NCBI RefSeq assembly: GCF_005406125.1
Contig: NZ_BIXZ01000004.1
Location: 124,001 to 188,000 of the forward strand
Direction: 5' to 3'
DNA: 64,000 nucleotides
Origin: Haloarcula mannanilytica
Lineage (GTDB): Archaea > Halobacteriota > Halobacteria > Halobacteriales > Haloarculaceae
The stretch's first letter is position 1. Every line of letters begins with the position of its first letter. Below, in pieces: positions 35,341 through 44,186 of the stretch. The notes under the pieces were generated by a model that was not told the origin of the DNA, ran no database searches, and saw only the letters and a program-made list of their open reading frames with translations. The translations under genes were made by a program, and so were the position numbers.

Positions 35341-35446
35341 CGCGCTACGTCGATAGCGGCGGCGCTACCGACAGGCGGTCTGACGACGACACCGCACAGT
35401 AGCGCAACGACAAAACATATACGACGGTTTGGCTTACGTACGGGCA

Positions 35447-36448
35447 ATGAGTAAGACAGTCCTGCAAGCGGGCGTCGATATCGCTGGACTGTCGTTTGAC
35501 CCGGTCACAGTCTCCGAGCCGCTGATGTGGCTCGTCCTCGCGGCATTTCTGGGAAGCGTCGCCGTCGCCCAGTACGACGCACGGCTGGCCCGTCCCGTCG
35601 GGACGGTCGGCTGGGTGCTGTTTGCGGCGTACTGGCTCGTCCTGGCCCCCCATTTCATACTGATACAGAAAAGCGTCGTCGAGGGGCTGGGGAGCGTCAT
35701 CGCGGTGCCGCTGTCGCTGTACACCGGCTACCTGCTCTGGAACGGCCGGGAGTCGCTGCTGGTGTTGACCCGGGCTATCGGTATTATGGGCGTCATCTAC
35801 GTCCCTTTCCTCACTATCGGCCCGCTCCGCCAGACCATTATCGAGGTCGTTACCGACCAGGTCGCGTTCCTGATGACGCTGGTCGGCCATGACCCGGTGG
35901 TCGTCGACGGACTCTCGTACAACGGCGTCGAGATCACGTCGAAGCAGTACCCCTACGAGAACACGTTCTGGTTCGACGAGACTGACCGCCCGATAACGTA
36001 CACCATCATCCTGGCGTGTACAGGTATCGGCAGCATCTCAATTTTCGCCGGCGGGATACTGGCGGTCGCGGCCCCGTGGCGGCGGAAGCTCCGCGTGCTG
36101 GTCGCTGCTGTCGGTATCATTTACGTGCTGAATCTGATCCGGAACCTCGGGATCGCGCTGGCGTTCGGCCTCCAGAAGGCCCAGTTCTTCCCGGAGACGG
36201 TCATGACGTTGTTCGGTCTCAGCGACGCTCAGCTGGTGTCGTACTACATCGTCGACCGGATGCTCGCTCAGTTCGGGTCCGTCATCGTCCTCGTCGCCCT
36301 CACGTGGGTCCTGATGCGGGAGCTACCGGAACTCACCGTGATTGTCGAGGACCTCCTGTTTCTGGTGACTGGCACGGAGTACGACCTCGGGACAGCATTT
36401 GACGAAAACCAGTCTGAGCCAAACACCGCGACACCCGGCGACGACTGA
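35447..36448 (+). CDS. artA: Archaeosortase A
   Basis: 333 residues from ATG 35447, about eight membrane helices. The exosortase-family catalytic segment LACTGIGSIS gives Cys191; conserved arginine R232 (LNLIRNLGIALAF) follows. A soluble loop at about 140-185 precedes the cysteine. ArtA cleaves PGF-CTERM proteins such as the S-layer glycoproteins before lipid attachment. Its position 146 bp after S-layer gene 2 couples enzyme and main substrate in one locus. Confidence 0.93.
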   Translation: MSKTVLQAGVDIAGLSFDPVTVSEPLMWLVLAAFLGSVAVAQYDARLARPVGTVGWVLFAAYWLVLAPHFILIQKSVVEGLGSVIAVPLSLYTGYLLWNGRESLLVLTRAIGIMGVIYVPFLTIGPLRQTIIEVVTDQVAFLMTLVGHDPVVVDGLSYNGVEITSKQYPYENTFWFDETDRPITYTIILACTGIGSISIFAGGILAVAAPWRRKLRVLVAAVGIIYVLNLIRNLGIALAFGLQKAQFFPETVMTLFGLSDAQLVSYYIVDRMLAQFGSVIVLVALTWVLMRELPELTVIVEDLLFLVTGTEYDLGTAFDENQSEPNTATPGDD

Positions 36449-36472
36449 ACTGCGCCGAAGGACCAGCCGACG

Positions 36473-37252
36473 CTATTCTAGATCGGCCCCAGCGAGTGAC
36501 TCTAAGGCGTCGGCTTCGAGCGGGTGTAGCGAGCCGGGGATTACGAGGAGGTGCAGTGGCTCCCCGAACGATTGGGTGGCGAGTTCATCGAGCGTATCGG
36601 CGACCACTAGCGGGTCCGGGCTGCCGGCCCTGGCGACGACGACGCCGAGCGTGTCCGGGAACGACTCCGACAGCAGGTCGGCGGCGTGGCTGGCGGTCAT
36701 GTACGTGTCGTCGCTGTCGTCCCAGTGGGGATCGTCGACCTTGATGTCCAGATACACGAGCGTATGCAGGTCCCGGTCTCGGTTGTCCTCGATGGTGGCG
36801 ACGACGCTATCGGGAACGCCGTCGCCGCCATGAGCGTCCTCGAAGGGCAGCGTCGTGGCCTTCCCGAAGCGGTAGTTCTGCAGGCCAGTCAACGATCCGG
36901 CGGCCGTCTGCGCAGTCGTCCCGTGGACGATTCTGGTTTCGATGCCGCGGTCGGCAGCTCGAAGCCGGAGGTCGGTGTGGGTCGTCGATACCATCGTATC
37001 GCCGGCGGTACAGAAGACGACATCTTCGCTCTCAGCGGCTGCAAGAATCGGCTCTGGGTCCTGCTCGATTCCGGCCCGGTCCCGGATTTCGATAGTCGTC
37101 TCCAGCGCGTCCTCCAGCGTTTCGAGGTCGGTCCCGACCAGCCGGCTCGTGTAGAACTCGGCGAACACGCGGTCGGCGTCCCGGATGGCGTCGCGGCCGG
37201 CGACCGTGACCGAGCGCTCGTCGTAGAGGCCCAGCCCGACGAATGTGAGCAT
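36473..37252 (-). CDS. dphB: Diphthine synthase
   Basis: 259 residues from ATG 37252. MLTFVGLGLYDERSVTVAG, the AEFYTSRL segment, VVFCTAGDTMVSTTHTDLR, and GLQNYRFGKATTLPF are diagnostic of DphB, a SAM-dependent methylase (tetrapyrrole-methylase fold) that trimethylates the aminocarboxypropyl histidine of aEF2 in diphthamide synthesis. Divergent from trm5 with 75 bp between. Confidence 0.95.
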   Translation of the reverse strand: MLTFVGLGLYDERSVTVAGRDAIRDADRVFAEFYTSRLVGTDLETLEDALETTIEIRDRAGIEQDPEPILAAAESEDVVFCTAGDTMVSTTHTDLRLRAADRGIETRIVHGTTAQTAAGSLTGLQNYRFGKATTLPFEDAHGGDGVPDSVVATIEDNRDRDLHTLVYLDIKVDDPHWDDSDDTYMTASHAADLLSESFPDTLGVVVARAGSPDPLVVADTLDELATQSFGEPLHLLVIPGSLHPLEADALESLAGADLE

Positions 37253-37327
37253 ATCCGGTGTGGGTCGCCGTCGGGGATAAAGGGCGCGAAGCGTCAGGCT
37301 TACCGCCCGCGGTCGGGGAGAGAGTGT

Positions 37328-38323
37328 ATGGGCGTTCCCTGCGTTCGCGTTCCCCGCGAGGCCGGTGAGGAGACGCGCCAGCGCCTCGCCGAGGCAAACC
37401 TCGTCGACGACGGCTACGACATCACGGTCGTCGAGGGGCAACTGTACGTCCCCGTCACTGACCCCACAGCGGTGCCGTCGGACCTTACCGTCGTGGAGTT
37501 CGACCCGCCGGTTCGGGAGGGCCAAACGATGCCTGCCGACGGGCTCGACTTCGACCCAAGCTACGAGCGCATCGGCGATGTGACGATCATCGACGAGGAC
37601 AACGACGAACGGGCGCAGCTGATCGCGGATGCGATCATGGACTCGGACCTGCCGGTGCGAGCCGTGCTGAACCGCGCGTCGAAGATCAAAGGCGAACAGC
37701 GGGTCCGTGACTGGGACGTGCTGGCTGGCGACGGAACGGAAGTCACCCATCGGGAGTACGGCTGTACGTTCGATCTCGACCTCGCAGAAGTGTATTTCTC
37801 GCCGCGACTGGCGACGGAGCGCCATCGCGTCACTGAGCAGGTCGTAACGGGCGAGCAGGCATTCGATATGTTCGCCGGTGTGGGTCCGTTCGTGATCCCG
37901 TTCGCCAAGCGCGGGGCGACCTGCGTCGGCACCGACATCAACGAGACGGCGATAGAGTATCTCCGGGCGAACGCGGAACGCAACGGCGTCGCCGACCGCG
38001 TGACCGGCATTTGTGGCGACGTGCGCGAGGTCGTCGACAACTACGAGGGGTGGGCCGACCGTGTCGTGATGAATCTCCCCCATAGCGCAGACGAATTCCT
38101 TGAGACCGCTGTCCGATTGGCGGGCGAGGAGTGTGTCCTCCACTACTACGACATCCAGCACGAAGAGGACCTATTCGGTCCCGGCGAGCGAGCGATCAGG
38201 GCGGCCGCGGAGCCGGTCTACGACGTGACGGTCGAGACGAGACACACCGTCCGGTCGTACGCTCCGAAAGAACACAACGTCGTTCTCGACGTTCGGCTGA
38301 CACGCACGGACCGAACTGCTTAA
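37328..38323 (+). CDS. trm5: tRNA (guanine37-N1)-methyltransferase Trm5
   Basis: 331 residues. Rossmann methylase with motif I MFAGVGPFVIPFAK (about 180-193), TDINETAIEYLRANAERN, and catalytic MNLPHSADEF (about 238-247). YGCTFDLDLAEVYFSPRLATER is the typical Trm5/TYW2 lead-in. N-terminal domain GVPCVRVPREAGEETRQRL. Methylates G37 next to the anticodon, needed for frame maintenance and, in archaea, for wyosine derivatives. Confidence 0.94.
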   Translation: MGVPCVRVPREAGEETRQRLAEANLVDDGYDITVVEGQLYVPVTDPTAVPSDLTVVEFDPPVREGQTMPADGLDFDPSYERIGDVTIIDEDNDERAQLIADAIMDSDLPVRAVLNRASKIKGEQRVRDWDVLAGDGTEVTHREYGCTFDLDLAEVYFSPRLATERHRVTEQVVTGEQAFDMFAGVGPFVIPFAKRGATCVGTDINETAIEYLRANAERNGVADRVTGICGDVREVVDNYEGWADRVVMNLPHSADEFLETAVRLAGEECVLHYYDIQHEEDLFGPGERAIRAAAEPVYDVTVETRHTVRSYAPKEHNVVLDVRLTRTDRTA

Positions 38324-38355
38324 CGATACGCCTTGCGAATATATCCAACCGGAGT

Positions 38356-38769
38356 ATGTACACGATACTTGTCCCCGTCGACGCGGACGAAGACCGCGCC
38401 CGCGGCCAGGCCGCTTTCGTCGCGGAGCTACCGGCCTCCGATACCGAGATCAAGGCTATCATCACCCACGCCCTGACCAAGGAGGAGGCGGAAGCGCCCG
38501 AGGAAATCCGCAACGTCGAGCGCATCTCCACGGTCCGTCTCGTGCGTGACTACCTCGGAGACCACGATGTCGAGGTCGAACTGGCCGAGGGCCAGCAGCC
38601 GCCTGCGGACGGCATCACCGACCTGGCCGACGAGTTCGATGTCGACCAGATCGTTATGGGGTCCAGAAAGCGGTCGCCGACCGGAAAAGCGGTGTTCGGG
38701 AGCGTCTCCCAGCAAGTCCTGCTTGAGGCGGATGACCCGGTCACCGTCGTCGGGTCCCGAGCGGAGTGA
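38356..38769 (+). CDS. Universal stress protein (UspA family)
   Basis: 137 residues: YTILVPVDADEDRARGQAAF start and the ATP-binding-type C-terminal signature VMGSRKRSPTGKAVFGSVSQ then VLLEADDPVTVV. Cytoplasmic, probably dimeric. Follows trm5 by 32 bp and may be cotranscribed. Confidence 0.9.
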   Translation: MYTILVPVDADEDRARGQAAFVAELPASDTEIKAIITHALTKEEAEAPEEIRNVERISTVRLVRDYLGDHDVEVELAEGQQPPADGITDLADEFDVDQIVMGSRKRSPTGKAVFGSVSQQVLLEADDPVTVVGSRAE

Positions 38770-38847
38770 GAACGTCCCCCTCGGTGGCCCCGATTCGCAA
38801 TCCTTATTGCGGTTATGCGTCCAAACAGTGATGTACGCGAGCGACGC

Positions 38848-38921
38848 GCCGGTGTAGCTCAGACTGGCAGAGCGAATCCTTCGTAAGGATTAGGCCGAGG
38901 GTTCAAATCCCTCCACCGGCT
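38848..38921 (+). tRNA. tRNA-Thr (CGT)
   Basis: 74-nt cloverleaf. GCCGGTG pairs with CACCGGC, discriminator T at 38921, anticodon loop TTCGTAA between AATCC and GGATT, T loop TTCAAATC. Anticodon CGT reads ACG. No integrated element next to it. Confidence 0.95.
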
Positions 38922-39007
38922 TTCTACTGGAACAACACGAGTAGCGACAACTGTCCGGTGTCCCGCGTCCACACGGGCACCACCGAAGCGACCGATAAAA
39001 GCCCGTC

Positions 39008-40048
39008 TCAGGGCGTGATGACCGCGCGGCCGTCGATCTCTCGGTCTTCGAGTTTCTGTGCAACGGTGTTCACGTCGTCGAGGTCGTACCGGGTCGTGTG
39101 GAGGTCGACCGCGCCGCGGTCGACGAGCGCGACCAGTTCCTGGAGTTCGGTGTACTGGCCGACGATGTTGCCCTGATAGGCGAACTCGCCGTTGACGAGT
39201 GCCTGCGCGGGTTCGTGGATGTGGCCCCCGTACCCGATGATGTGGTGGTCGCCGCCCGCGGCACAGATGTCGGGTGCGAGTGCCGTCGTCTCGTCGGCCC
39301 CGACGAAATCCAGTATCTGCGCGGCTCCGACACCGTCGCTGATGGTCTCAACCTCGCTGGCTACGTCCTCGCTTTCGGGATCGATGGTGTAGTGCGCACC
39401 GAGGTTCGCTGCGAGATCGCGGGCGGACTGTTTGATGTCGACGGCGACGAGGTCGGCGGCACACATCGCATCGAGGCACTGGAGACCGATGTGGCCGAGG
39501 CCGCCGATACCGATGATGACCGCGGTGTCGCCGGGATTGAGCCCGTCGACGGCCTTCTTCGCTGCGTGGTAGGCCGTGATGCCGGCGTCGGCGTGGGGTG
39601 CGATATCCGCCGGGTCGACGCCCTCGGGCAGCGGAATCACCGACCGGTCGCTGGTCAGCAACTGGTCGGCGAAGCCGCCGTCGGTCGTCAGGCCGTTGAA
39701 CGCGTCGTTCTCGCAGTACATCGTTTCGCCCTGTCGACACGGGCGGCAGGTCCCACAGGTCTGGACCGGGTGACAGATGACCTGGTCGCCCGCAGAGACG
39801 ATATCAACGTCGTCGCCGGTCTCGACGACTGTTCCGGCGTTCTCGTGGCCCAGTGTCATCGGGAGCTCCTGTGGGACGTACTCCTCCCACATCCCCTCGA
39901 TTATGTGATTGTCAGTCTGGCACCAGCCGGCCCCTTCGACCTCGACGATGACATCGTCCCCCGACGTGACCTGTGGCGCATCCACCTCGTCTATCGAGAG
40001 CCCGTTCGACATGTCATGCGTGTATTCGTGAAGTCTGGCTGCGCGCAT
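39008..40048 (-). CDS. Zinc-dependent alcohol dehydrogenase, NAD(P)-dependent
   Basis: 346 residues of the medium-chain family. Catalytic zinc ligands in GWCQTDNH (Cys43), GHENAG (His67-Glu68); structural zinc lobe with four cysteines CGTCRPCRQGETMYC (about 97-111); Rossmann GIGGLGHIGLQ (about 178-188) and an Asp (VAVDIKQS) at the end of strand two, suggesting NAD preference. Cytoplasmic oxidoreductase; substrate not predictable. Confidence 0.9.
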   Translation of the reverse strand: MRAARLHEYTHDMSNGLSIDEVDAPQVTSGDDVIVEVEGAGWCQTDNHIIEGMWEEYVPQELPMTLGHENAGTVVETGDDVDIVSAGDQVICHPVQTCGTCRPCRQGETMYCENDAFNGLTTDGGFADQLLTSDRSVIPLPEGVDPADIAPHADAGITAYHAAKKAVDGLNPGDTAVIIGIGGLGHIGLQCLDAMCAADLVAVDIKQSARDLAANLGAHYTIDPESEDVASEVETISDGVGAAQILDFVGADETTALAPDICAAGGDHHIIGYGGHIHEPAQALVNGEFAYQGNIVGQYTELQELVALVDRGAVDLHTTRYDLDDVNTVAQKLEDREIDGRAVITP

Positions 40049-40142
40049 CGTTCTGTGTCCGGGCGAAACGGCAATAAACGTACAGTATAAAAAATCGAAT
40101 ATATCGACCGCCAGTGTTCTGGTCTGCTATCGTCGGCGGAGT

Positions 40143-40778
40143 TTAGTCCCGACGGGCCAACAGCGCAGCCCCGAGCAGTGCCACGACGGCGACAGGAATC
40201 CCCATACCGGGGCCGAAGGCCGACGATGGCGCGGGGCTGGTCGCGCGAATCGGTTCGTCGACCGGTTCGTCGGACGCGTACTCCCAGACAGCGGTGTCGT
40301 TCCGCACGAGGTCGGCGTTCGAGGACGTGATGTCGGCGGGCATCGTCAGTCGGTACTCGACGGCAACGCCGTCGCCGAAGGCCACGTCTGACTCTTCATC
40401 CGCAGTGAGGAACGTTCGGTCCTCGTAAGTGACGTTTCCATCGCTGACATTGGTCGACACGTCGCTTTCCGGGCCGGGGGTCCAATTCGTGAACGTCAGG
40501 GAGAGCGTGACGTTCTCGCCCTCCAAGTTCTGGTCGTACGTGTGGTTCTCCATCCGGCTGGTGTTCACGTCGGCCAGGAGATACCCTTCGATTGAATCAT
40601 ACCCCTCCTGCTGGGCCTGGCTCTGGAACCCGTCGTACACTGACGGGGACATCTCGAGCGTCAGATCGTATTCCGAGACCGTGCCGTCGGCAGCGACCGT
40701 CGAGTCGACGGTGGCTGTCACACAGCCCGACAGGACGACGAGGACGGCGAGACCGATTGCAGGGATCGCTTTTCGCAT
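40143..40778 (-). CDS. Lipoprotein with PGF-CTERM-like tail
   Basis: 211 residues. Lipobox LVVLSGC (Cys19), a beta-rich domain with VDSTVAADGTVSEYDLTLEM typical of haloarchaeal small lipoproteins with a DUF-like immunoglobulin pattern, sequons, and a C-terminal GPGMGIPVAVVALLGAALLA then RRD. The tail resembles PGF-CTERM but reads PGM. If it is cleaved by archaeosortase it would carry anchors at both ends. Function unknown. Confidence 0.78.
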   Translation of the reverse strand: MRKAIPAIGLAVLVVLSGCVTATVDSTVAADGTVSEYDLTLEMSPSVYDGFQSQAQQEGYDSIEGYLLADVNTSRMENHTYDQNLEGENVTLSLTFTNWTPGPESDVSTNVSDGNVTYEDRTFLTADEESDVAFGDGVAVEYRLTMPADITSSNADLVRNDTAVWEYASDEPVDEPIRATSPAPSSAFGPGMGIPVAVVALLGAALLARRD

Positions 40779-40832
40779 ACGTGTTCGAATCGGATCAGGC
40801 AGGATAAGCCTTGTTACCCGCAGATACGCCGT

Positions 40833-41075
40833 TCAGTGTGTGAGGACCAGCAGTTGATCGTCGGTCCGGACCAGACAGAAGGGCGAATCGGGGTTTCCGA
40901 ACGTGTTCGTCCGTTTCTCGCTGATAAAGAGCGTCTCGAACTCGTTGCCACAGGCCGGACAGCCGAACCCCGATCGGTTCGACAACGTCATGGTCCCGCG
41001 GTCGTCTTTCAGGAGCTTGAGCCCGTGTCGGTACTCGTGGACATCGAAGCTCCCGCTGACATCTAACTCCTCCAT
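40833..41075 (-). CDS. Small single-CxxC protein (DUF7385-like)
   Basis: 80 residues from ATG 41075. Starts MEELDVSGSFDVHEYRHGLK, has one CPAC (about residues 40-43) and a late Cys, with FGNPDSPFCLVRTDDQLLVL at the end. A small haloarchaeal family sometimes labelled flagella cluster protein; I know of no demonstrated function. Lies between the lipoprotein and coxC genes, same strand. Confidence 0.68.
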   Translation of the reverse strand: MEELDVSGSFDVHEYRHGLKLLKDDRGTMTLSNRSGFGCPACGNEFETLFISEKRTNTFGNPDSPFCLVRTDDQLLVLTH

Positions 41076-41116
41076 GCGTGTGCACACGCGTCGGCCGGCA
41101 AAAACTCGTCGGCGAC

Positions 41117-41980
41117 TTACACCAGATTCGCGCCCATGTACAGGACGACGACGAGGAAGATCCAGACGATGTCGACGAAGTGCCAGTACATCGAGGCCGT
41201 CGAGACGGACGTGTGTCGCTCAGCCGAGTACTGGCCGTAGTACGAGCGGACGAAGACGATGCCCAGCAGGACGGCGCCCATCGTCACGTGCAGGCCGTGG
41301 AGCCCGGTCAGGCCGTAGAAGGCAGAGCCGTAGATACCGCCGGTGATGGTAAAGCCCTCGTGGACGATGAACTCGTAGTACTCGTACACCTGGCCGCCGA
41401 TGAAGACGATGCCAAGCAGCAGCGTCGCACCCAGTAGCTGCATGAACCGGCTCCGGTTCCCGTTCCGGAGCGCGATGTGACTGAAGTGGAGTGTCACCGA
41501 ACTGACGATCAGGATCAGCGTGTTGATGATGACCAGCGAGCCGAACACGTGCGGAATGGACGCCTGCGTCCAGACTTCGCCGCCGCGAACGATGAAGTAG
41601 TAGACGAAACCGGCGCCGAAAGTGGCGATCTCTGTTCCGAGGAACAACAGCATCGCGAACTTCAGCGTCTTATCGGAGTGATAGTCCGTGCCGCGTTCCC
41701 AGAAGTCCGAGACGAAGGCGTGGTAGAGCCAGCCGTAGAGGCCGACCAGGAAGATACCGACGCTCCCGGCCGTCGCTCCCGCCCCAACCGTCTGGCTGAC
41801 AAGTGCGTTCTCGCCCATCGAGAGCACGAACAGGGCCGCGCTGACGTAGATACCCGACGCGCCGATCGCCGTCACGAACGGCCACCAGCTGGCCTCGCCG
41901 AACCCGTGGGGCCAGTCCTCCGTCGCCGGGAGGTGATGCTCCCCGTGCCCGTCGTCCGCGTGTTCATCGGAGACACTCAT
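41117..41980 (-). CDS. coxC: Cytochrome c oxidase subunit III
   Basis: 287 residues from ATG 41980, seven membrane helices. Signature segments WPFVTAIGASGIYVSAALFV, FLGTEIATFGAGFVYYFIVR (the conserved SE/TE motif of helix III), and GLTGLHGLHVTMGAVLLGIV with YYGQYS, and a C-terminal YWHFVDIVWIFLVVVLYM. Part of an aa3-type oxidase; the other subunits are not in this window. Divergent from the next gene. Confidence 0.95.
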   Translation of the reverse strand: MSVSDEHADDGHGEHHLPATEDWPHGFGEASWWPFVTAIGASGIYVSAALFVLSMGENALVSQTVGAGATAGSVGIFLVGLYGWLYHAFVSDFWERGTDYHSDKTLKFAMLLFLGTEIATFGAGFVYYFIVRGGEVWTQASIPHVFGSLVIINTLILIVSSVTLHFSHIALRNGNRSRFMQLLGATLLLGIVFIGGQVYEYYEFIVHEGFTITGGIYGSAFYGLTGLHGLHVTMGAVLLGIVFVRSYYGQYSAERHTSVSTASMYWHFVDIVWIFLVVVLYMGANLV

Positions 41981-42116
41981 ACTAGCCACCTTACGAATGG
42001 AATACTAAAAGCCCATCCAATTCTCCGCGGCGTGTCCCGCCACTGGCCCGGTGTCTGGCCGGGCGACTCGCGGACATCCCGGAAGCTACACGGGGGCGAA
42101 GGCCCAACTGCCGACG

Positions 42117-43496
42117 ATGACATTCGGGAGGCGTCACAGGGCCGCGCTGGCGGTGTGTGGGCTGGGACTGCTGGCCGCGACGGGAACGGCGAGTGCCCAC
42201 GGCGGCAGTCTCGCCGGCGGCGGTCGGGAGTCACTGACCATCCCGACGTGGCTGTTCCTGAGTACCGGCGGCGCAGCCGTCGGTGCGTCGTTCTTGCTGG
42301 CCTCGTTCGTCACCGACCGCGCCTTTATTGAGCGTATTCACGGCTGGGGGCGGCCGCTGTCGGGTGAGTTCGAGCGAGTCCTGGGACTCGTTGGGCAACT
42401 CATCGGAGTCGTCGGACTCGCCGCGGTTCTCGTAATCGGCTTCGTCGGCCCGACGACCGCCCGGACGAACCTCGCAATACTGCTCGTCTGGGTCGGCTGG
42501 TGGGCGGGGCTTGCGATGACGACGTACCTCCTTGGCAACGCCTGGGCGACACTCAATCCACTGAAAACGCTCGCCGACCTCCTGCCGACGCTGGACCGGT
42601 CCTATCCCGACCGCGTCGGTTCCTGGCCCGCCGTCGCCGGGCTGCTCGTGCTGGTCTGGCTTGAGGTCGTCAGCCCGCTGGCCGACCAGCCGCGACTGCT
42701 CGCGTCGGCCGTCGCCGGCTATTCCGTGGTGACGCTTGCGGGCGCGCTCGTGTTCGGCCCCGACGACTGGTTCACCCAGGCTGATCCCGTCGAACGAGTG
42801 TTCCGCTACTACGGCCGGTTTGCGCCCATCGGCCGCGGCGAAGACGGGCTTCGGCTTCGGCTCCCCGGCATGGACCTCTCGACGCCGCGGCTGGTCGACG
42901 GCCCGGACGAAGTGGCGTTCGTGGTCGCCTTGCTGTGGGTCACCACCTACGACGGGCTGGTCACGACGCCCGCCTGGCGTGACCTGACGACGCCACTCGT
43001 CGAGCCCGGCGTCCCGCCGCACCTCCTGTATCCGGTCGCACTCGCAATCGGCTTCGGCTTCTTCCTCGGCGTGTACCGGCTCGCGGTCCGGCTCTCCAGT
43101 GACATATCAGACACGTACCTCACCCCGGCAGTCCTCGCTCAGCGGTTCGCACCGCCCCTTATCGCTATCGCCGTCGGCTACCACTTCGCGCACTACCTCG
43201 GGTACTTCCTCGTACTTGCGCCCTCGCTGGCCGTCGCGCTCGCGTCGCCGTTCGCCGACCCGGCGACGGTGCCGACCCTCGAACTGCCCGAGTGGTTCGG
43301 CGCGATTGCGCTCACGTCGGTCATCGTCGGCCACCTGGTCGCCATCTGGGTGGCCCACGCCGCAGCCTACGACCTGTTTCCCGCGCGGCTACAGGCGATC
43401 CGGTCGCAGTACCCCTTCATTGCGGTTATGGTGTTCTACACGATGACGAGTCTCTGGGTTGTCTCCCAGCCGGAGGTAGCACTACCACACCTATGA
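42117..43496 (+). CDS. Polytopic membrane protein next to coxC
   Basis: 459 residues from ATG 42117. An N-terminal signal-like helix ending ATGTASAHGGSLAGG, then about eleven further hydrophobic helices, with conserved-looking WVGWWAGLAMTTYLLGNAWA and HFAHYLGYFLVLAPSLAVAL. The His-Tyr-rich helix (YHFAHYLGYF) could bind heme or metal. Divergent from coxC and coupled by ATGA to the next gene. Oxidase assembly is inferred only from position. Confidence 0.75.
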   Translation: MTFGRRHRAALAVCGLGLLAATGTASAHGGSLAGGGRESLTIPTWLFLSTGGAAVGASFLLASFVTDRAFIERIHGWGRPLSGEFERVLGLVGQLIGVVGLAAVLVIGFVGPTTARTNLAILLVWVGWWAGLAMTTYLLGNAWATLNPLKTLADLLPTLDRSYPDRVGSWPAVAGLLVLVWLEVVSPLADQPRLLASAVAGYSVVTLAGALVFGPDDWFTQADPVERVFRYYGRFAPIGRGEDGLRLRLPGMDLSTPRLVDGPDEVAFVVALLWVTTYDGLVTTPAWRDLTTPLVEPGVPPHLLYPVALAIGFGFFLGVYRLAVRLSSDISDTYLTPAVLAQRFAPPLIAIAVGYHFAHYLGYFLVLAPSLAVALASPFADPATVPTLELPEWFGAIALTSVIVGHLVAIWVAHAAAYDLFPARLQAIRSQYPFIAVMVFYTMTSLWVVSQPEVALPHL

Positions 43497-43801
43497 CTGA
43501 GACAGTAGCAACCACGGACGAGCAGCCAGCATCACCCAGCGCCACCGAGGAGACCTACGACGTACCGGCTGACGCGGAGACGTACGACTGTTCATACTGT
43601 GGCCGGCCGTTCGCCCGCGAGGACTGGCTCGCGCTCCACCGCGGGTTGGCCCATCCCAACGACCTCGACGACGCGGAAGTCGAGGCCTTCCGGGCGGCCC
43701 ACGAGGACGAGGAGGAGTCGCTTGCGACGTTCCGCCTCCAAGCGCTTGGCGCGCTCGTGCTCATCTACTTCGGTCTCCTGATGATATACGCGCTCGTGTA
43801 G
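43493..43801 (+). CDS. C2H2-type zinc-finger membrane protein (DUF7410-like)
   Basis: 102 residues from ATG 43493, overlapping the previous stop by 4 bp. YDCSYCGRPFAREDWLALHR GLAH gives a C2H2 finger (about 31-54), followed by acidic helix and one C-terminal membrane helix (ALGALVLIYFGLLMIYALV). Cotranscribed with the coxC-neighbour gene. Membrane-tethered finger of unknown target. Confidence 0.75.
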   Translation: MTETVATTDEQPASPSATEETYDVPADAETYDCSYCGRPFAREDWLALHRGLAHPNDLDDAEVEAFRAAHEDEEESLATFRLQALGALVLIYFGLLMIYALV

Positions 43802-43899
43802 ACGACGCTTCCCTTCCTCGCCCGTCTGCTGCCCGCGCCGACACCAACAACAGGTGGGAAGCGAAGCGTTGATGGGTCGGAGGGGACCAAACTGTGGGT

Positions 43900-44184
43900 A
43901 TGGACCTTCGCGTTATCGACAAATCCGACACGGAACTCTCTATCGAAATCGCCGGTGAGGACCACACCTTCATGAACGTCATCAAGGGGGCGCTGCTGGA
44001 AACCGACGGCGTAACCGCGGCGACCTACGACGTGAACCCGGAGCAGTCAGGCGGCCAGACGGACCCGGTCCTGACCATCAAAACCGAGGAGGGCGTCGAC
44101 GCGCTGGAGGCCCTCGAAGACGGGACCGACGCCGTCATCGAGAAGGCAGACAGTTTCACTGACGCGTTCGAAGCCGCCGCGTAA
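43900..44184 (+). CDS. rpo11: RNA polymerase subunit Rpo11 (RpoL)
   Basis: 94 residues from ATG 43900 (a GTG two codons upstream is open). [34 protein letters not shown]: the alpha-like assembly fold, with the HTFMN motif at about 22-26. Pairs with Rpo3 to nucleate the archaeal RNA polymerase. Confidence 0.95.
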   Translation: MDLRVIDKSDTELSIEIAGEDHTFMNVIKGALLETDGVTAATYDVNPEQSGGQTDPVLTIKTEEGVDALEALEDGTDAVIEKADSFTDAFEAAA

Positions 44185-44186
44185 TT

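Noticed and set aside
36686..37327. Extended N-terminal reading frame of the Trm5 gene
   Set aside because: The extension runs antisense through dphB; Trm5 homology starts at ATG 37328.
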